DNA of 64,000 nucleotides from contig JAPPUL010000069.1 of the NCBI GenBank assembly GCA_026874595.1, positions 122,001-186,000 on the forward strand, in the 5' to 3' direction. Positions 1 to 8,001 of the stretch are shown piece after piece. Position 1 is the first letter of the stretch. Each line of letters opens with the position of its first letter. The translations under genes and the position numbers were made by a program. The notes under the pieces are model-generated. The model searched no databases. It was given only the letters and a program-made list of their open reading frames with translations, and was not told where the DNA came from. The stretch comes from Sipunculus nudus (lineage: Eukaryota > Annelida > Sipuncula > Golfingiida > Sipunculidae).

Positions 1-495
1 AAGCCAGAGTTAAATGATGTTACCTTTACTAGTAATACAGCTAATTCTGGAGGCGGGATGTATAATAATGATAGTAGCCCAATTTTAATTAATGTTAACT
101 TTACTAATAATACAGCTACTAACGGTGAAGGAGGCGGGATGTATAATAGTGATAGTAGCCCAAAGTTAACTAATGTTAACTTTACTAATAATACAACTAC
201 TAACAGTAATGGAGGCGGGATGTATAATACTGATAAGAGTGTCCCAATATTAATTGGAGGTGAATTTAAAGATAATACAGCAAAGGCTGGAGGCGGGATG
301 TATAATGGTGGTAATAACCCAATTTTAACTAATGTTACCTTTACTAGTAATACGGCTGACCTACGGGGTGGGGCAATGTGTAGCGATTTCGGGGCTAATC
401 CTACGCTTAATAATGTTAGAGGTACTGACGGGGAACTGCTTACCCCAACAGACAATGCTGAGGAAAGCAAGAATAACGGTTACTATAAAGAATAA
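1..495 (+). CDS. Beta-helix repeat surface lipoprotein, 3' part only
   Basis: The frame is open from base 1, so the gene is cut by the window edge and its signal peptide is not visible. It holds repeats of about 22-26 residues, each opening with GGGM(Y/F)N, running through SSPxLTNV and ending in FTxN. The last unit is GGAM, and the protein closes with NGYYK plus one residue. The GGA/GGGM plus FxxN pattern is that of polymorphic-outer-membrane-protein type beta-helix repeats. By comparison with the four complete paralogues downstream it is probably an exported, lipid-anchored surface protein. Its repeats are close to those of the gene at 3921, including a near-identical stretch at bases 1-60. 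The function of the family is unknown; adhesion or surface display is only a guess. Confidence 0.8.
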   Translation, partial: KPELNDVTFTSNTANSGGGMYNNDSSPILINVNFTNNTATNGEGGGMYNSDSSPKLTNVNFTNNTTTNSNGGGMYNTDKSVPILIGGEFKDNTAKAGGGMYNGGNNPILTNVTFTSNTADLRGGAMCSDFGANPTLNNVRGTDGELLTPTDNAEESKNNGYYKE

Positions 496-512
496 TCGAG
501 ATAGTTAATTTT

Positions 513-532
513 AAGGGGCTTTAAAGCCCCTT
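513..532 (+). terminator. Palindrome after first lipoprotein gene
   Basis: A perfect 10-bp inverted repeat (AAGGGGCTTT / AAAGCCCCTT) 17 bases after the stop codon. It has no T-run of its own and lies just before the stronger hairpin at 542, so it may act with it as a double terminator or as an mRNA 3' stabiliser. Confidence 0.5.
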
Positions 533-541
533 TGTTAAACT

Positions 542-578
542 AAAGATAGCTCTCTTTTTAAGGGGGCTATCTTTTTTT
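542..578 (+). terminator. Rho-independent terminator, family copy 1
   Basis: Stem AAAGATAGC (542-550) pairs with GCTATCTTT (566-574), extendable by G-U pairs, and is followed by a T-run. The same hairpin recurs after each lipoprotein gene of the cluster. Confidence 0.8.
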
Positions 579-604
579 ATGTCTTATTATGCCTTATTAT
601 GCCT

Positions 605-706
605 AGAGTTTTTTTTGGTTACAGTTTTTGTTATGAGTTATATTAAATCTAGATATTTTATAAACTAGATATATTATATACTATATATACAAGTGAATTA
701 GGAGAA
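605..706 (+). promoter_or_regulatory. Conserved promoter region of lipoprotein genes
   Basis: An AT-rich leader kept almost unchanged in front of three paralogues. It contains two direct CTAGATAT octamers (649-656 and 665-672) with a 16-bp period, followed by TATA-rich DNA and GGAG at 701-704. The octamers could be an operator or part of the promoter. Exact -35 and -10 boxes cannot be fixed by eye. Confidence 0.4.
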
Positions 707-707
707 A

Positions 708-2018
708 ATGATGAAAATACTGCAAATAATTAAAATAATTAAAATAATGGCAAAGTTTTTATTAATAAGTTTATTGGTATTGGGTTTAGGAATATATAGT
801 GGTTGTGGATCGGATGGGACAGGGACAGGCGGCGCTGTAGGTGGAGGAGCTGGTGGTGGGACTGCTGGTGGGACTAGAGTAAAAGCTATAGCTGCAATCC
901 CAAGCAATGGATTTTATGTAAAAGTGGGTGGTAGCGACACAAAGGATGGTTCATCTTGGGAGAATGCGTTTGGTGATCTGCAATCCGCTATTGACGCTGC
1001 GGCAGCTCATGATACTAGAAAAACGGTATACGTGGCACAAGGTACTTATAAACCTAATGATAAGGACCCTACTAATATGGCAAAGGACCAACACTTTGCC
1101 TTAAAGAATGGCGTTACTGTTATAGGCGGCTATCCTGGCCTTAAGGACGATGAATTAAATGCAGTTGACCCATCTAAGACTATTTTAAGCGGAGACCTTG
1201 CTGGTAATGATATTGATGGTACGAACACATATAAGGATGACAATGTATACCATGTTTTTTATCATCCTGAAGCTGCTGCATTAGCTAAAACAGCAAAGTT
1301 AGAGAACGTTACTATTACTAAGGGTAATGCATATGGTACCAGTGATATTGACAAGAGGGGAGGCGGGATGCATAATAATGGTAGTAGCCCAACCTTAAAT
1401 GGTGTTACCTTTACTAGTAATGAAGCTACCAATAATGGAGGCGGGATGTTTAATAATGGTAGTAGCCCGACTTTAGATAATGTTAACTTTAATAATAATA
1501 ATGCTTCCTCTGGAGGCGGGATGGCTAATGCTAGTAACAGCAAACCAACCTTAACTAATGTTAGCTTTACTAGTAATAAAGCTACTAATGGAGGCGGGAT
1601 GTATAATGAGAATAGTAGCCCAAATTTAGATAATGTTACCTTTACTAATAATACAGTTACCAATAATGGAGGCGGGATGGATAATGCTAGTAAAAGCAAA
1701 CCAACCTTAAGTAATGTTGACTTTACTAGTAATAAAGCACCTTTTGGAGGCGGGATGTCTAATGGTAATAGTAGCCCGACTTTAAATAATGTTACCTTTA
1801 CTAATAATATAGCTACTGACTCTGGAGGCGGGATGTATAATTGGCCTACTAGTAACCCAAGTCTCACTGGCTGTACATTTACAGGCAATACAGCTACTAA
1901 CGCAGGAGGGGCAATGTATAGTGATAATACAAGTACACCTAACTTTGCAGACAATCCTCTTACCCCAACAACTGCTGAGGCAAGCAAGACTAACGGTTAC
2001 TATAAAGCCCCTCAGTAG
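708..2018 (+). CDS. Beta-helix repeat surface lipoprotein (paralogue 2)
   Basis: A 436-residue exported protein. Residues 1-32 form a hydrophobic signal peptide ending IYSGC, with Cys33 as the likely lipidation site in a relaxed, spirochaete-like lipobox. A Gly/Ala/Thr linker follows (about 34-58). Next comes a conserved N-terminal domain with FYVKVGGSD, DGSSWENAF and TVYVAQGTYKP, typical of right-handed beta-helix proteins. Seven GGGM/FxxN repeats and a terminal GGAM unit follow, ending NGYYKAPQ. There are two ATGs, at 708 and 711; the GGAG at 701 is better spaced for 711. It shares its 5' cassette with the genes at 3921 and 5359 and a 129-bp 3' tract with the gene at 2399. Probably surface exposed; the ligand is unknown. 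Confidence 0.85.
   Translation: MMKILQIIKIIKIMAKFLLISLLVLGLGIYSGCGSDGTGTGGAVGGGAGGGTAGGTRVKAIAAIPSNGFYVKVGGSDTKDGSSWENAFGDLQSAIDAAAAHDTRKTVYVAQGTYKPNDKDPTNMAKDQHFALKNGVTVIGGYPGLKDDELNAVDPSKTILSGDLAGNDIDGTNTYKDDNVYHVFYHPEAAALAKTAKLENVTITKGNAYGTSDIDKRGGGMHNNGSSPTLNGVTFTSNEATNNGGGMFNNGSSPTLDNVNFNNNNASSGGGMANASNSKPTLTNVSFTSNKATNGGGMYNENSSPNLDNVTFTNNTVTNNGGGMDNASKSKPTLSNVDFTSNKAPFGGGMSNGNSSPTLNNVTFTNNIATDSGGGMYNWPTSNPSLTGCTFTGNTATNAGGAMYSDNTSTPNFADNPLTPTTAEASKTNGYYKAPQ
1846..1974 (+). repeat. 129-bp exact repeat, copy 1
   Basis: This coding tract is base-for-base the same as 3552-3680 in the next gene. It encodes the last beta-helix unit and most of the C-terminal tail. The sequence on both sides diverges at once, which is what a gene-conversion patch would leave. 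Confidence 0.9.
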
Positions 2019-2053
2019 TTACCGAAAGGACTTTAAAGCCCCTTTGTTAAACT

Positions 2054-2088
2054 AAAGATAGCTCTCCTTAATGGGGGCTATCTTTTAA
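2054..2088 (+). terminator. Rho-independent terminator, family copy 2
   Basis: Stem AAAGATAGC (2054-2062) with GCTATCTTT (2077-2085). The 3' flank (2019-2070) resembles that of the gene ending at 6570 rather than its direct neighbours. Confidence 0.75.
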
Positions 2089-2398
2089 AACTTAGTTTTA
2101 AGGCAAAAGCATTAATATATCTATAAAAAAGCAGCAAAACAAAAACCGAAACTAGCATAACTTTCTATAATACCGACTCCCCTATCTATCTCCCTTATAT
2201 CCCCTACCCTAATATATAACTGCAAATATTAAAACTCCTATAATTCAAAACATCCTAAGAAAAAAGAATAAATTTAAGCCAAAAAGTAAAACAAGAGTGT
2301 TGCTAGAGTAAAAGGAGTATATTGCGATTCCCCTAAGCTTTATGCCTAGATGAGGTTAAAAGCTTAGAATAATAAAAGAAGAGGTTAAGAAAGACAGA
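2089..2398 (+). promoter_or_regulatory. Gap before lipoprotein gene 3, with hairpin
   Basis: About 310 bases without a gene and without the cassette that precedes the other paralogues. A 9-bp perfect inverted repeat (CTAAGCTTT at 2333-2341, AAAGCTTAG at 2359-2367) lies 31 bases before the start codon and has no T-run, so it is more likely regulatory than a terminator. Nothing else was recognised. Confidence 0.35.
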
Positions 2399-3724
2399 AT
2401 GCAAAACATAACAATAAAACTTTTAATTGGTGTATTTAGTATATTCCTCCTGACATTAGCAATAGGCTATTCTAGTTGTACAAAAGATGTTGCAGACGAT
2501 GCAGGCATTACGGGCGATGGTGATGGTGGAGGCGGGATGGTTTCTGAATTCTATGTAGATGCAAGTGCAACAGGTGGTAATGATGGCACGTCTTGGGCTA
2601 ATGCATTTACGGATCTGCAAGCTGGAATTGATGAAGCTGCTAAACATGCTAGTAGTAATGTTGTAAAGATATATGTAGCAGTTGGTAATTATTCACCTAG
2701 TAGTTGGCCTAATGGCGGCAGTACTGACAGAGAAAAACACTTTGCGTTAAAGGATAATGTTGAGGTTTATGGTGGCTTTCCTGCAGGTGGTGGGGATAGC
2801 GCTACAGCTGATCGAAGTCTAACCGTTTTAAATGGAGATATTGGCGTTAAAGATGATAATACTGACAATGTCTACCATGTTTTTTATCATACTGCAGATA
2901 GTGGTTTAACAACAAAAGCAAAGCTTGAGAATCTTACTATTAGTGGAGGCAATGCAAATGGTGGGCCTGTAATTCCGAATCAGGGTGGTGGGATGTATAA
3001 TGATAATAGTAGTCTAACTTTAAATAAAGTTACTTTTACGGCTAATAATGCAGCTGCTAATGGTGCTGGGATGTATAATATCAACAATAGTAGTCCCATC
3101 TTAACTAATGTTAACTTTAGTGGTAATGCAGGTAATAATGGAGGAGGTATGACTAATGAGACTAATAGTAGCCCAAGCTTAACTGACGTTAACTTTAGTA
3201 ATAATACAGCTAATAATGGAGGTGGGCTACGTAATTTAAAAGAGAGTAGTCCGACCTTAACGAGGGTTACATTTACTAATAATGTTGTTACGTTTATAGG
3301 AGGTGGGATGACTAATCAAGAGAATAGTAGCCCGACTTTAAATAACGTTACCTTTAATGATAATAGAGCTCCTTATGGAGGGGGGATATACAATTCTGTT
3401 AGTAGCCCAAGCTTAACTGACGTTACCTTTAATAATAATATTGCTAGTTCTTTGGGAGGCGGGTTAATGAATGATAATTCTAACACAACTCTAACTAACG
3501 TTACCTTTAGTGGCAATCAAGCTCAGGACGGAGGGGGAGTATATAATAGAACTACTAGTAACCCAAGTCTCACTGGCTGTACATTTACAGGCAATACAGC
3601 TACTAACGCAGGAGGGGCAATGTATAGTGATAATACAAGTACACCTAACTTTGCAGACAATCCTCTTACCCCAACAACTGATGCTTTAGCAAGCCAAACT
3701 AATGGTTACTATAAAGCACCTTAA
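2399..3724 (+). CDS. Beta-helix repeat surface lipoprotein (paralogue 3)
   Basis: A 441-residue member of the cluster with a different leader. The signal peptide (residues 1-26) ends IGYSSC with Cys27 as the lipid anchor, and the linker is rich in Asp and Gly. The shared N-terminal domain (EFYVDASATGGNDGTSWANAF) follows, then nine GGG/FxxN repeats more diverged than in its neighbours (GAGM, GGGL, GGGI and GGGV variants), and the tail TNGYYKAP. Promoter and signal peptide do not belong to the 289-bp cassette family. In contrast its last 129 bp of repeat region equal those of the gene at 708, and its 3' flank equals that of the gene at 3921. It is therefore a mosaic. The ribosome-binding site is weak. 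Function unknown, presumably surface display. Confidence 0.85.
   Translation: MQNITIKLLIGVFSIFLLTLAIGYSSCTKDVADDAGITGDGDGGGGMVSEFYVDASATGGNDGTSWANAFTDLQAGIDEAAKHASSNVVKIYVAVGNYSPSSWPNGGSTDREKHFALKDNVEVYGGFPAGGGDSATADRSLTVLNGDIGVKDDNTDNVYHVFYHTADSGLTTKAKLENLTISGGNANGGPVIPNQGGGMYNDNSSLTLNKVTFTANNAAANGAGMYNINNSSPILTNVNFSGNAGNNGGGMTNETNSSPSLTDVNFSNNTANNGGGLRNLKESSPTLTRVTFTNNVVTFIGGGMTNQENSSPTLNNVTFNDNRAPYGGGIYNSVSSPSLTDVTFNNNIASSLGGGLMNDNSNTTLTNVTFSGNQAQDGGGVYNRTTSNPSLTGCTFTGNTATNAGGAMYSDNTSTPNFADNPLTPTTDALASQTNGYYKAP
3552..3680 (+). repeat. 129-bp exact repeat, copy 2
   Basis: Identical to 1846-1974. It sits in the same reading frame and same position within the protein (last repeat plus tail). 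Confidence 0.9.
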
Positions 3725-3753
3725 GGGCTCTTAATAAATAGCCTTTGTTAAAT

Positions 3754-4042
3754 TAAAGATAGCTCTCTTTTTAAGGGGGCTATCTTTTTTTATGTCTTAT
3801 TATGCCTTATTATGCCTAGAGTTTTTTTTGGTTACAGTTTTTGTTATGAGTTATATTAAATCTAGATATTTTATAAACTAGATATATTATATACTATATA
3901 TAGAAGTGAATTAGGAGAAAATGATGAAAATACTGCAAATAATTAAAATAATTAAAATAATGGCAAGGTTTTTATTAATAAGTTTATTGGTATTGGGTTT
4001 AGGAATATATAGTGGTTGTGGATCGGATGGGACAGGGACAGG
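3754..4042 (+). repeat. 289-bp conserved cassette, copy B
   Basis: Second copy of the terminator-promoter-signal peptide cassette. It differs from copy A at a few positions, for example C to G just before the ribosome-binding site. Identity with copy C continues upstream to the end of the preceding gene (about 3717). Confidence 0.85.
3755..3791 (+). terminator. Rho-independent terminator, family copy 3
   Basis: Stem AAAGATAGC (3755-3763) with GCTATCTTT (3779-3787) followed by T's. It is the 5' end of cassette copy B. Confidence 0.8.
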
Positions 4043-5162
4043 AGCTGGTGGGCCTGGCGGAGCTGGAGGTGGTGGAGCTGCTGCTCCGCCTCCATTACTA
4101 GCGACCGTTTATGTAGACGGTAGTGCATCTGATGGTGGTGATGGGAGTAGTTGGACTAAAGCATTTAAAGACCTCCAGGCTGGTATTGATGCTGCTGCAG
4201 AGGATGGGACTGTATATGTTGCAGTTGGAACTTATAAGCCAACGAGCCGTCCTAATGGCGGTGCCGAGACTGACCCCCGCACAGTCCATTTTACCTTAAA
4301 GAATAAGGTTGAGGTTAACGGTGGTTATAAGAAGGGCATGGATGGGGAGTATAGAGTTGTTAGGCTTGGTGAGAATACTCCCGACGCTGATAAAACGATT
4401 CTAAGTGGAGATCTTGGCACTGCAGCTGATACTGACAATGCCTACCATGTTTTTTATCATCCTGAAACTGCTGCATTAGCTAAAACAGCAAAGCTTTCTA
4501 ACGTTACAATAACTAAGGCTAATGCGAATGATAGCGAGCATAATAATGATGGAGGCGGGATGTCTAATTGGAATAGCAGCCCGAGCTTAGATAACGTTAC
4601 CTTTAAAGATAATAAAGCTACCGATTATGGAGGCGGGATGGTTAATGCGAATAATAGTAACCCAACTTTAAAGGATGTTATCTTTACTAGTAATACAGCT
4701 GCTAGTGGAGGCGGGATGTATAATCAGAATAGTAGCCCAACCTTAACTGATGTTACCTTTAGTAATAATACATCTAATATTCATGGAGGCGGAATGGCTA
4801 ATATAGGTGGTAGCCCAGAGTTAACTAAGGTTACCTTTACTAGTAATACAGCTGCTAGAGGAGGCGTGATGTATAATAAGGGTAGTAGCCCAAAGTTAAA
4901 TGATGTTACCTTTACTAGTAATACAGCTAGAGATGCTGGAGGCGGGATGTATAATTGGAATAAGAGTAATCCAGAGTTTCTTAGCGTCTGTACATTTACT
5001 GATAACATGGCTACTGGAGCTGGCGGCAAGGGCGGAGCAATATATAATGATAAGTCTAGCACTATTACTAATCCGGCTAATGCTAAAGATGGGAGCGGTA
5101 AAGAAATTACCTCAATAACTGCTGATAATGGCAAGACTAACGGTTACTATAAACAACCTTAA
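3921..5162 (+). CDS. Beta-helix repeat surface lipoprotein (paralogue 4)
   Basis: 413 residues. The signal peptide is almost identical to that of the genes at 708 and 5359, with Cys33 as the lipid anchor. A Gly/Ala/Pro linker (GAGGPGGAGGGGAAAPPP) leads into the domain starting TVYVDGSASDGGDGSSW. Seven GGGM/FxxN units follow, one with GGVM and the last GGAIYN, and the tail is TNGYYKQP. The linker and first domain are close to those of the gene at 5359. Its 3' flank and terminator match those after the gene at 2399. It is probably exported and lipid anchored on the outer membrane; exposure outside is inferred only from the repeat type. Confidence 0.85.
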   Translation: MMKILQIIKIIKIMARFLLISLLVLGLGIYSGCGSDGTGTGAGGPGGAGGGGAAAPPPLLATVYVDGSASDGGDGSSWTKAFKDLQAGIDAAAEDGTVYVAVGTYKPTSRPNGGAETDPRTVHFTLKNKVEVNGGYKKGMDGEYRVVRLGENTPDADKTILSGDLGTAADTDNAYHVFYHPETAALAKTAKLSNVTITKANANDSEHNNDGGGMSNWNSSPSLDNVTFKDNKATDYGGGMVNANNSNPTLKDVIFTSNTAASGGGMYNQNSSPTLTDVTFSNNTSNIHGGGMANIGGSPELTKVTFTSNTAARGGVMYNKGSSPKLNDVTFTSNTARDAGGGMYNWNKSNPEFLSVCTFTDNMATGAGGKGGAIYNDKSSTITNPANAKDGSGKEITSITADNGKTNGYYKQP

Positions 5163-5191
5163 GGGCTCTTAATAAATAGCCTTTGTTAAAT

Positions 5192-5480
5192 TAAAGATAG
5201 CTCTCTTTTTAAGGGGGCTATCTTTTTTTATGTCTTATTATGTCTTATTATGCCTAGAGTTTTTTTTGGTTACAGTTTTTGTTATGAGTTATATTAAATC
5301 TAGATATTTTATAAACTAGATATATTATATACTATATATAGAAGTGAATTAGGAGAAAATGATGAAAATACTGCAAATAATTAAAATAATTAAAATAATG
5401 GCAAGGTTTTTATTACTAAGTTTATTGGTATTGGGTTTAGGAATATATAGTGGTTGTGGATCGGATGGGACAGGGACAGG
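5192..5480 (+). repeat. 289-bp conserved cassette, copy C
   Basis: Third copy. It differs from copy B at single bases (for example a C to T in the leader and an A to C in the signal-peptide codons). Confidence 0.85.
5193..5229 (+). terminator. Rho-independent terminator, family copy 4
   Basis: Stem AAAGATAGC (5193-5201) with GCTATCTTT (5217-5225) and a T-run. It serves the gene ending at 5162. Confidence 0.8.
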
Positions 5481-6570
5481 AGCTGGTGGGCCTGGCGGCG
5501 CTGGAGGTGGTGGTGGGTCTGGTGGCAGCAATCAAGGAGCTGGGCAATCTGGACAACCTGGAGCTGGTGGCTCTGGAGGCGGCGCTGGAGGTGGGGGAGC
5601 TGCTGCTCCGCCTCCATTATTAGCTATAGTTTATGTAGACGATGATGCATCTGATGGTGGTGATGGGAGTAGTTGGACTAAAGCATTTAAAGACCTCCAA
5701 GCTGGTATTAATGCCGCTGCTAGCAAGGTTAGAGGAGATGGCTATGTCAGGGTACACGTAGCAGTTGGGACTTATAAACCGACAACTCGTCCTAATGATG
5801 GCAATCCTCATGCAGTACACTTCTCATTACGTAATGGAGTACATGTTATAGGTGGCTATACTGGGCAAGGTAACACAAGAAGTGAAGACCCATCTAAAAC
5901 TATTCTAAGCGGTGATACTAATCCTAAGAAGACATACCATGTTTTTTATCATCCTGGAGGCTTAGACGAAACAGCAAAGCTTTTTAACGTTACTATAACA
6001 GGAGGGAATGCAAATGGTAGAGGACAGGATGAAAATGGGGGTGGGATGTATAATGAGGGGAGCAGTCCAACTTTAAAGAATGTTATATTTAATGGTAACA
6101 CTGCTACAAGAGGAGGCGGGATGTATAATACTGAGGATAGCGACCCAGCTTTAACTGATTGTATATTTACTGGAAACACAGCTACTGAACATGGAGGTGG
6201 TATGTATAATAGAAATAGCAACCCAACCTTAACTGTTGATGCGTCTGAACGTACTAGCTTTGAACATAACACGGCAAAAAGCGGAGGAGGGATATATAAT
6301 ACTGGTAGTAGCCCAACTTTAAAGGGTATTACCTTTCAAAGTAATGAGGCAGCTGAATATGGAGGGGGAATAGCTAATTTTCATAATAGTAACCCAAAGT
6401 TAGATATTTACTGTAGATTTGAGGAGGCTGAGCCGGGTGCGAAGCAGAATACTGCAGGTACAGCCGGAGGCGGAATGTATGCTGATTCTAGTAGTAATCC
6501 TGATATATCACTAGATAGTGGAAATAAAGATGTTAGCAAGGATAACGGTTACTATAAAGCCACTCAGTAG
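5359..6570 (+). CDS. Beta-helix repeat surface lipoprotein (paralogue 5)
   Basis: 403 residues. The signal peptide has Cys33 as lipid anchor. The Gly/Ser/Gln-rich linker is about 26 residues longer than in the gene at 3921, so the linker has grown by internal repetition. The conserved domain IVYVDDDASDGGDGSSW and six GGGM/GGGI units follow. The final units are irregular and lose the FxxN motif, and the tail is DNGYYKATQ. The 3' flank resembles that of the gene at 708. It is the last member of the cluster; the next gene lies on the other strand. Function unknown beyond probable surface display. Confidence 0.85.
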   Translation: MMKILQIIKIIKIMARFLLLSLLVLGLGIYSGCGSDGTGTGAGGPGGAGGGGGSGGSNQGAGQSGQPGAGGSGGGAGGGGAAAPPPLLAIVYVDDDASDGGDGSSWTKAFKDLQAGINAAASKVRGDGYVRVHVAVGTYKPTTRPNDGNPHAVHFSLRNGVHVIGGYTGQGNTRSEDPSKTILSGDTNPKKTYHVFYHPGGLDETAKLFNVTITGGNANGRGQDENGGGMYNEGSSPTLKNVIFNGNTATRGGGMYNTEDSDPALTDCIFTGNTATEHGGGMYNRNSNPTLTVDASERTSFEHNTAKSGGGIYNTGSSPTLKGITFQSNEAAEYGGGIANFHNSNPKLDIYCRFEEAEPGAKQNTAGTAGGGMYADSSSNPDISLDSGNKDVSKDNGYYKATQ

Positions 6571-6605
6571 TTACCGAAAGGACTTTAAAGGCCCTTTGTT
6601 AAACT

Positions 6606-6643
6606 AAAGATAGCTCTCCTTAAGTGGGGGGAGCTGTCTTTAT
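6606..6643 (+). terminator. Rho-independent terminator, family copy 5
   Basis: Stem AAAGATAGCTCTCC pairs with GGGGAGCTGTCTTT through several G-U pairs. It ends the lipoprotein cluster and faces the 3' end of the convergent gene at 6689. Confidence 0.7.
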
Positions 6644-6688
6644 AAACTATTATCATAAATTATCTTTGGCTATTGTCTTATTCAAAAA

Positions 6689-7834
6689 TTAATCTAAAGA
6701 TAATCGTTTGCGCTCGCCTTTATAAAGGGTATTATGCAAGCTTTTTATAATAGACACTATCTTAAGCTTGCACGGACATCTAGCTTCACAATCGCCACAT
6801 TCATCACAATGAGACGCCTTAACACCAGGATACCAAGAACCTCCATTGCCCATAAACCTATATCTATCCTCACAATAGTAAGAAGCCTTATACGCATTCA
6901 TAATATTGTTTAATCGCATAAGCTCAGGTATATTAATATCAACATGACACGGTAAGCATTTATTACAACTATCACAATACTCGTATTTACCACGCTCTTT
7001 AAAAGAACGCCATATCTTTTGTTCATGCGTGCCCTCAGCTTTGTTATCAGCAGAAGAAGAACGGGTAAAAGAGTAAACAGACTTATAATTAGACTCAAGT
7101 TCATAAAGTGTTTTCATGCCAGACACAACGGAAGTAATCTTTTTATTACGGTAAAGCCATCTCAAAGCAAATTCCCGTACGTCGTAAGGAGCAAAATCTT
7201 TTTTCATATACTCAGTTGGATGTGCCAAAAAGCCGTTAGAAAGCGGTGCTATAACCAATATACCCATACCCTTTGCGTTTGCATAATCAATTACACTTTG
7301 GTTATCCTGTTTAAAGAGATTATAGATTAGGGTAACAAAGTCAAAGTAGCCGGTATCGATTACACGTTTTATGAGTGCAGGATTAGCGTGCGTCGTAAAG
7401 CCTATATTTCGAATAAGTTTTTGTTTTTTAGCCTTTAGAATTTGTTCAATAAGCCCGTTTTCAAAGACTTTGTTGAAATCCTCATTAGTGTTAAGTCCCC
7501 AAACTTGGTAGAAGTCGACATATGAAGTTTTTAGCCTCTCTAAAGATTTGTTTATTCTATCAGATAGTTTATATGGCAAGTCGTCAATCATCGGATTAGA
7601 CTTAGTTGAGATAAATATCTTATCACGTGCTAGAATCTTGTCTTTTAACGCAATACCAAGTTTACGTTCAGCATCGCCATAACCAGGCGAGGTTTCAAAT
7701 AGGTTAATACCCAACTCGTAAGCCTTACAAAGTACTTTAGATGAGGCTTTAACAGAAACACGCGGTAGTCGCATAGTCCCAAAAGAAAGTAAAGAAATGT
7801 TATGCTTTGTGCTGCCAAGCTCACGATAAATCAA
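6689..7834 (-). CDS. Aldo/keto reductase with C-terminal ferredoxin-like cysteine motifs
   Basis: 381 residues, TTG start with GGAGG nine bases upstream. Residues 1-270 form an aldo/keto reductase barrel (FGTMRLPRV, SPGYGDAERKLG, FISTKSNP). The tail carries CDSCNKCLPC and CDECGDCEARCPC, enough cysteines for two iron-sulfur clusters, as in the family of predicted oxidoreductases of the aldo/keto reductase type with a 4Fe-4S domain. Tyr52 and Lys78 match the usual catalytic Tyr and Lys. The usual Asp is Glu47 (FETSPGYG), and the position of the usual His appears as Trp112 (DFYQVWGLN). Classical NADPH carbonyl reduction is therefore doubtful. The substrate is unknown. It stands alone between the lipoprotein cluster and the divergent enolase gene. 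Confidence 0.85.
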   Translation of the reverse strand: MIYRELGSTKHNISLLSFGTMRLPRVSVKASSKVLCKAYELGINLFETSPGYGDAERKLGIALKDKILARDKIFISTKSNPMIDDLPYKLSDRINKSLERLKTSYVDFYQVWGLNTNEDFNKVFENGLIEQILKAKKQKLIRNIGFTTHANPALIKRVIDTGYFDFVTLIYNLFKQDNQSVIDYANAKGMGILVIAPLSNGFLAHPTEYMKKDFAPYDVREFALRWLYRNKKITSVVSGMKTLYELESNYKSVYSFTRSSSADNKAEGTHEQKIWRSFKERGKYEYCDSCNKCLPCHVDINIPELMRLNNIMNAYKASYYCEDRYRFMGNGGSWYPGVKASHCDECGDCEARCPCKLKIVSIIKSLHNTLYKGERKRLSLD

Positions 7835-7880
7835 TTTAACACTCCTCCCCTACCCTACGCATAGTATATTCTTAGTAAAG

Positions 7881-7910
7881 AGTTTTGTAAAGTTTTGTAA
7901 AGTTTTATAA
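7881..7910 (+). repeat. Three 10-bp direct repeats upstream of eno
   Basis: AGTTTTGTAA occurs twice and AGTTTTATAA once, back to back, one helical turn per unit, in the divergent gap between the reductase gene and enolase. It could be a phased binding site or intrinsically bent DNA. Confidence 0.5.
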
Positions 7911-8001
7911 AGTATAGCTTAAAATTAGATAAAAGAAAGAGAATAAATATTATACTTAGAGTGATTCAATAGAAGTTTGATATATAAAAAGGAGAGAAGC
8001 A

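Larger units (their letters stand above)
541..829 (+). repeat. 289-bp conserved cassette, copy A
   Basis: This block runs from the terminator of one lipoprotein gene through the promoter region, ribosome-binding site and signal-peptide codons of the next. Copies B (3754-4042) and C (5192-5480) differ from it by only a few single bases. Near-identity through non-coding DNA, while the repeat regions of the genes differ, points to recent duplication or gene conversion. Confidence 0.85.

Noticed and set aside
1262-1987. Minus-strand reading frame of 241 codons across lipoprotein gene 2
   Set aside because: It mirrors the GGGM repeats (PPPLLV pattern) and has no start signal; the plus strand has a signal peptide and family match.
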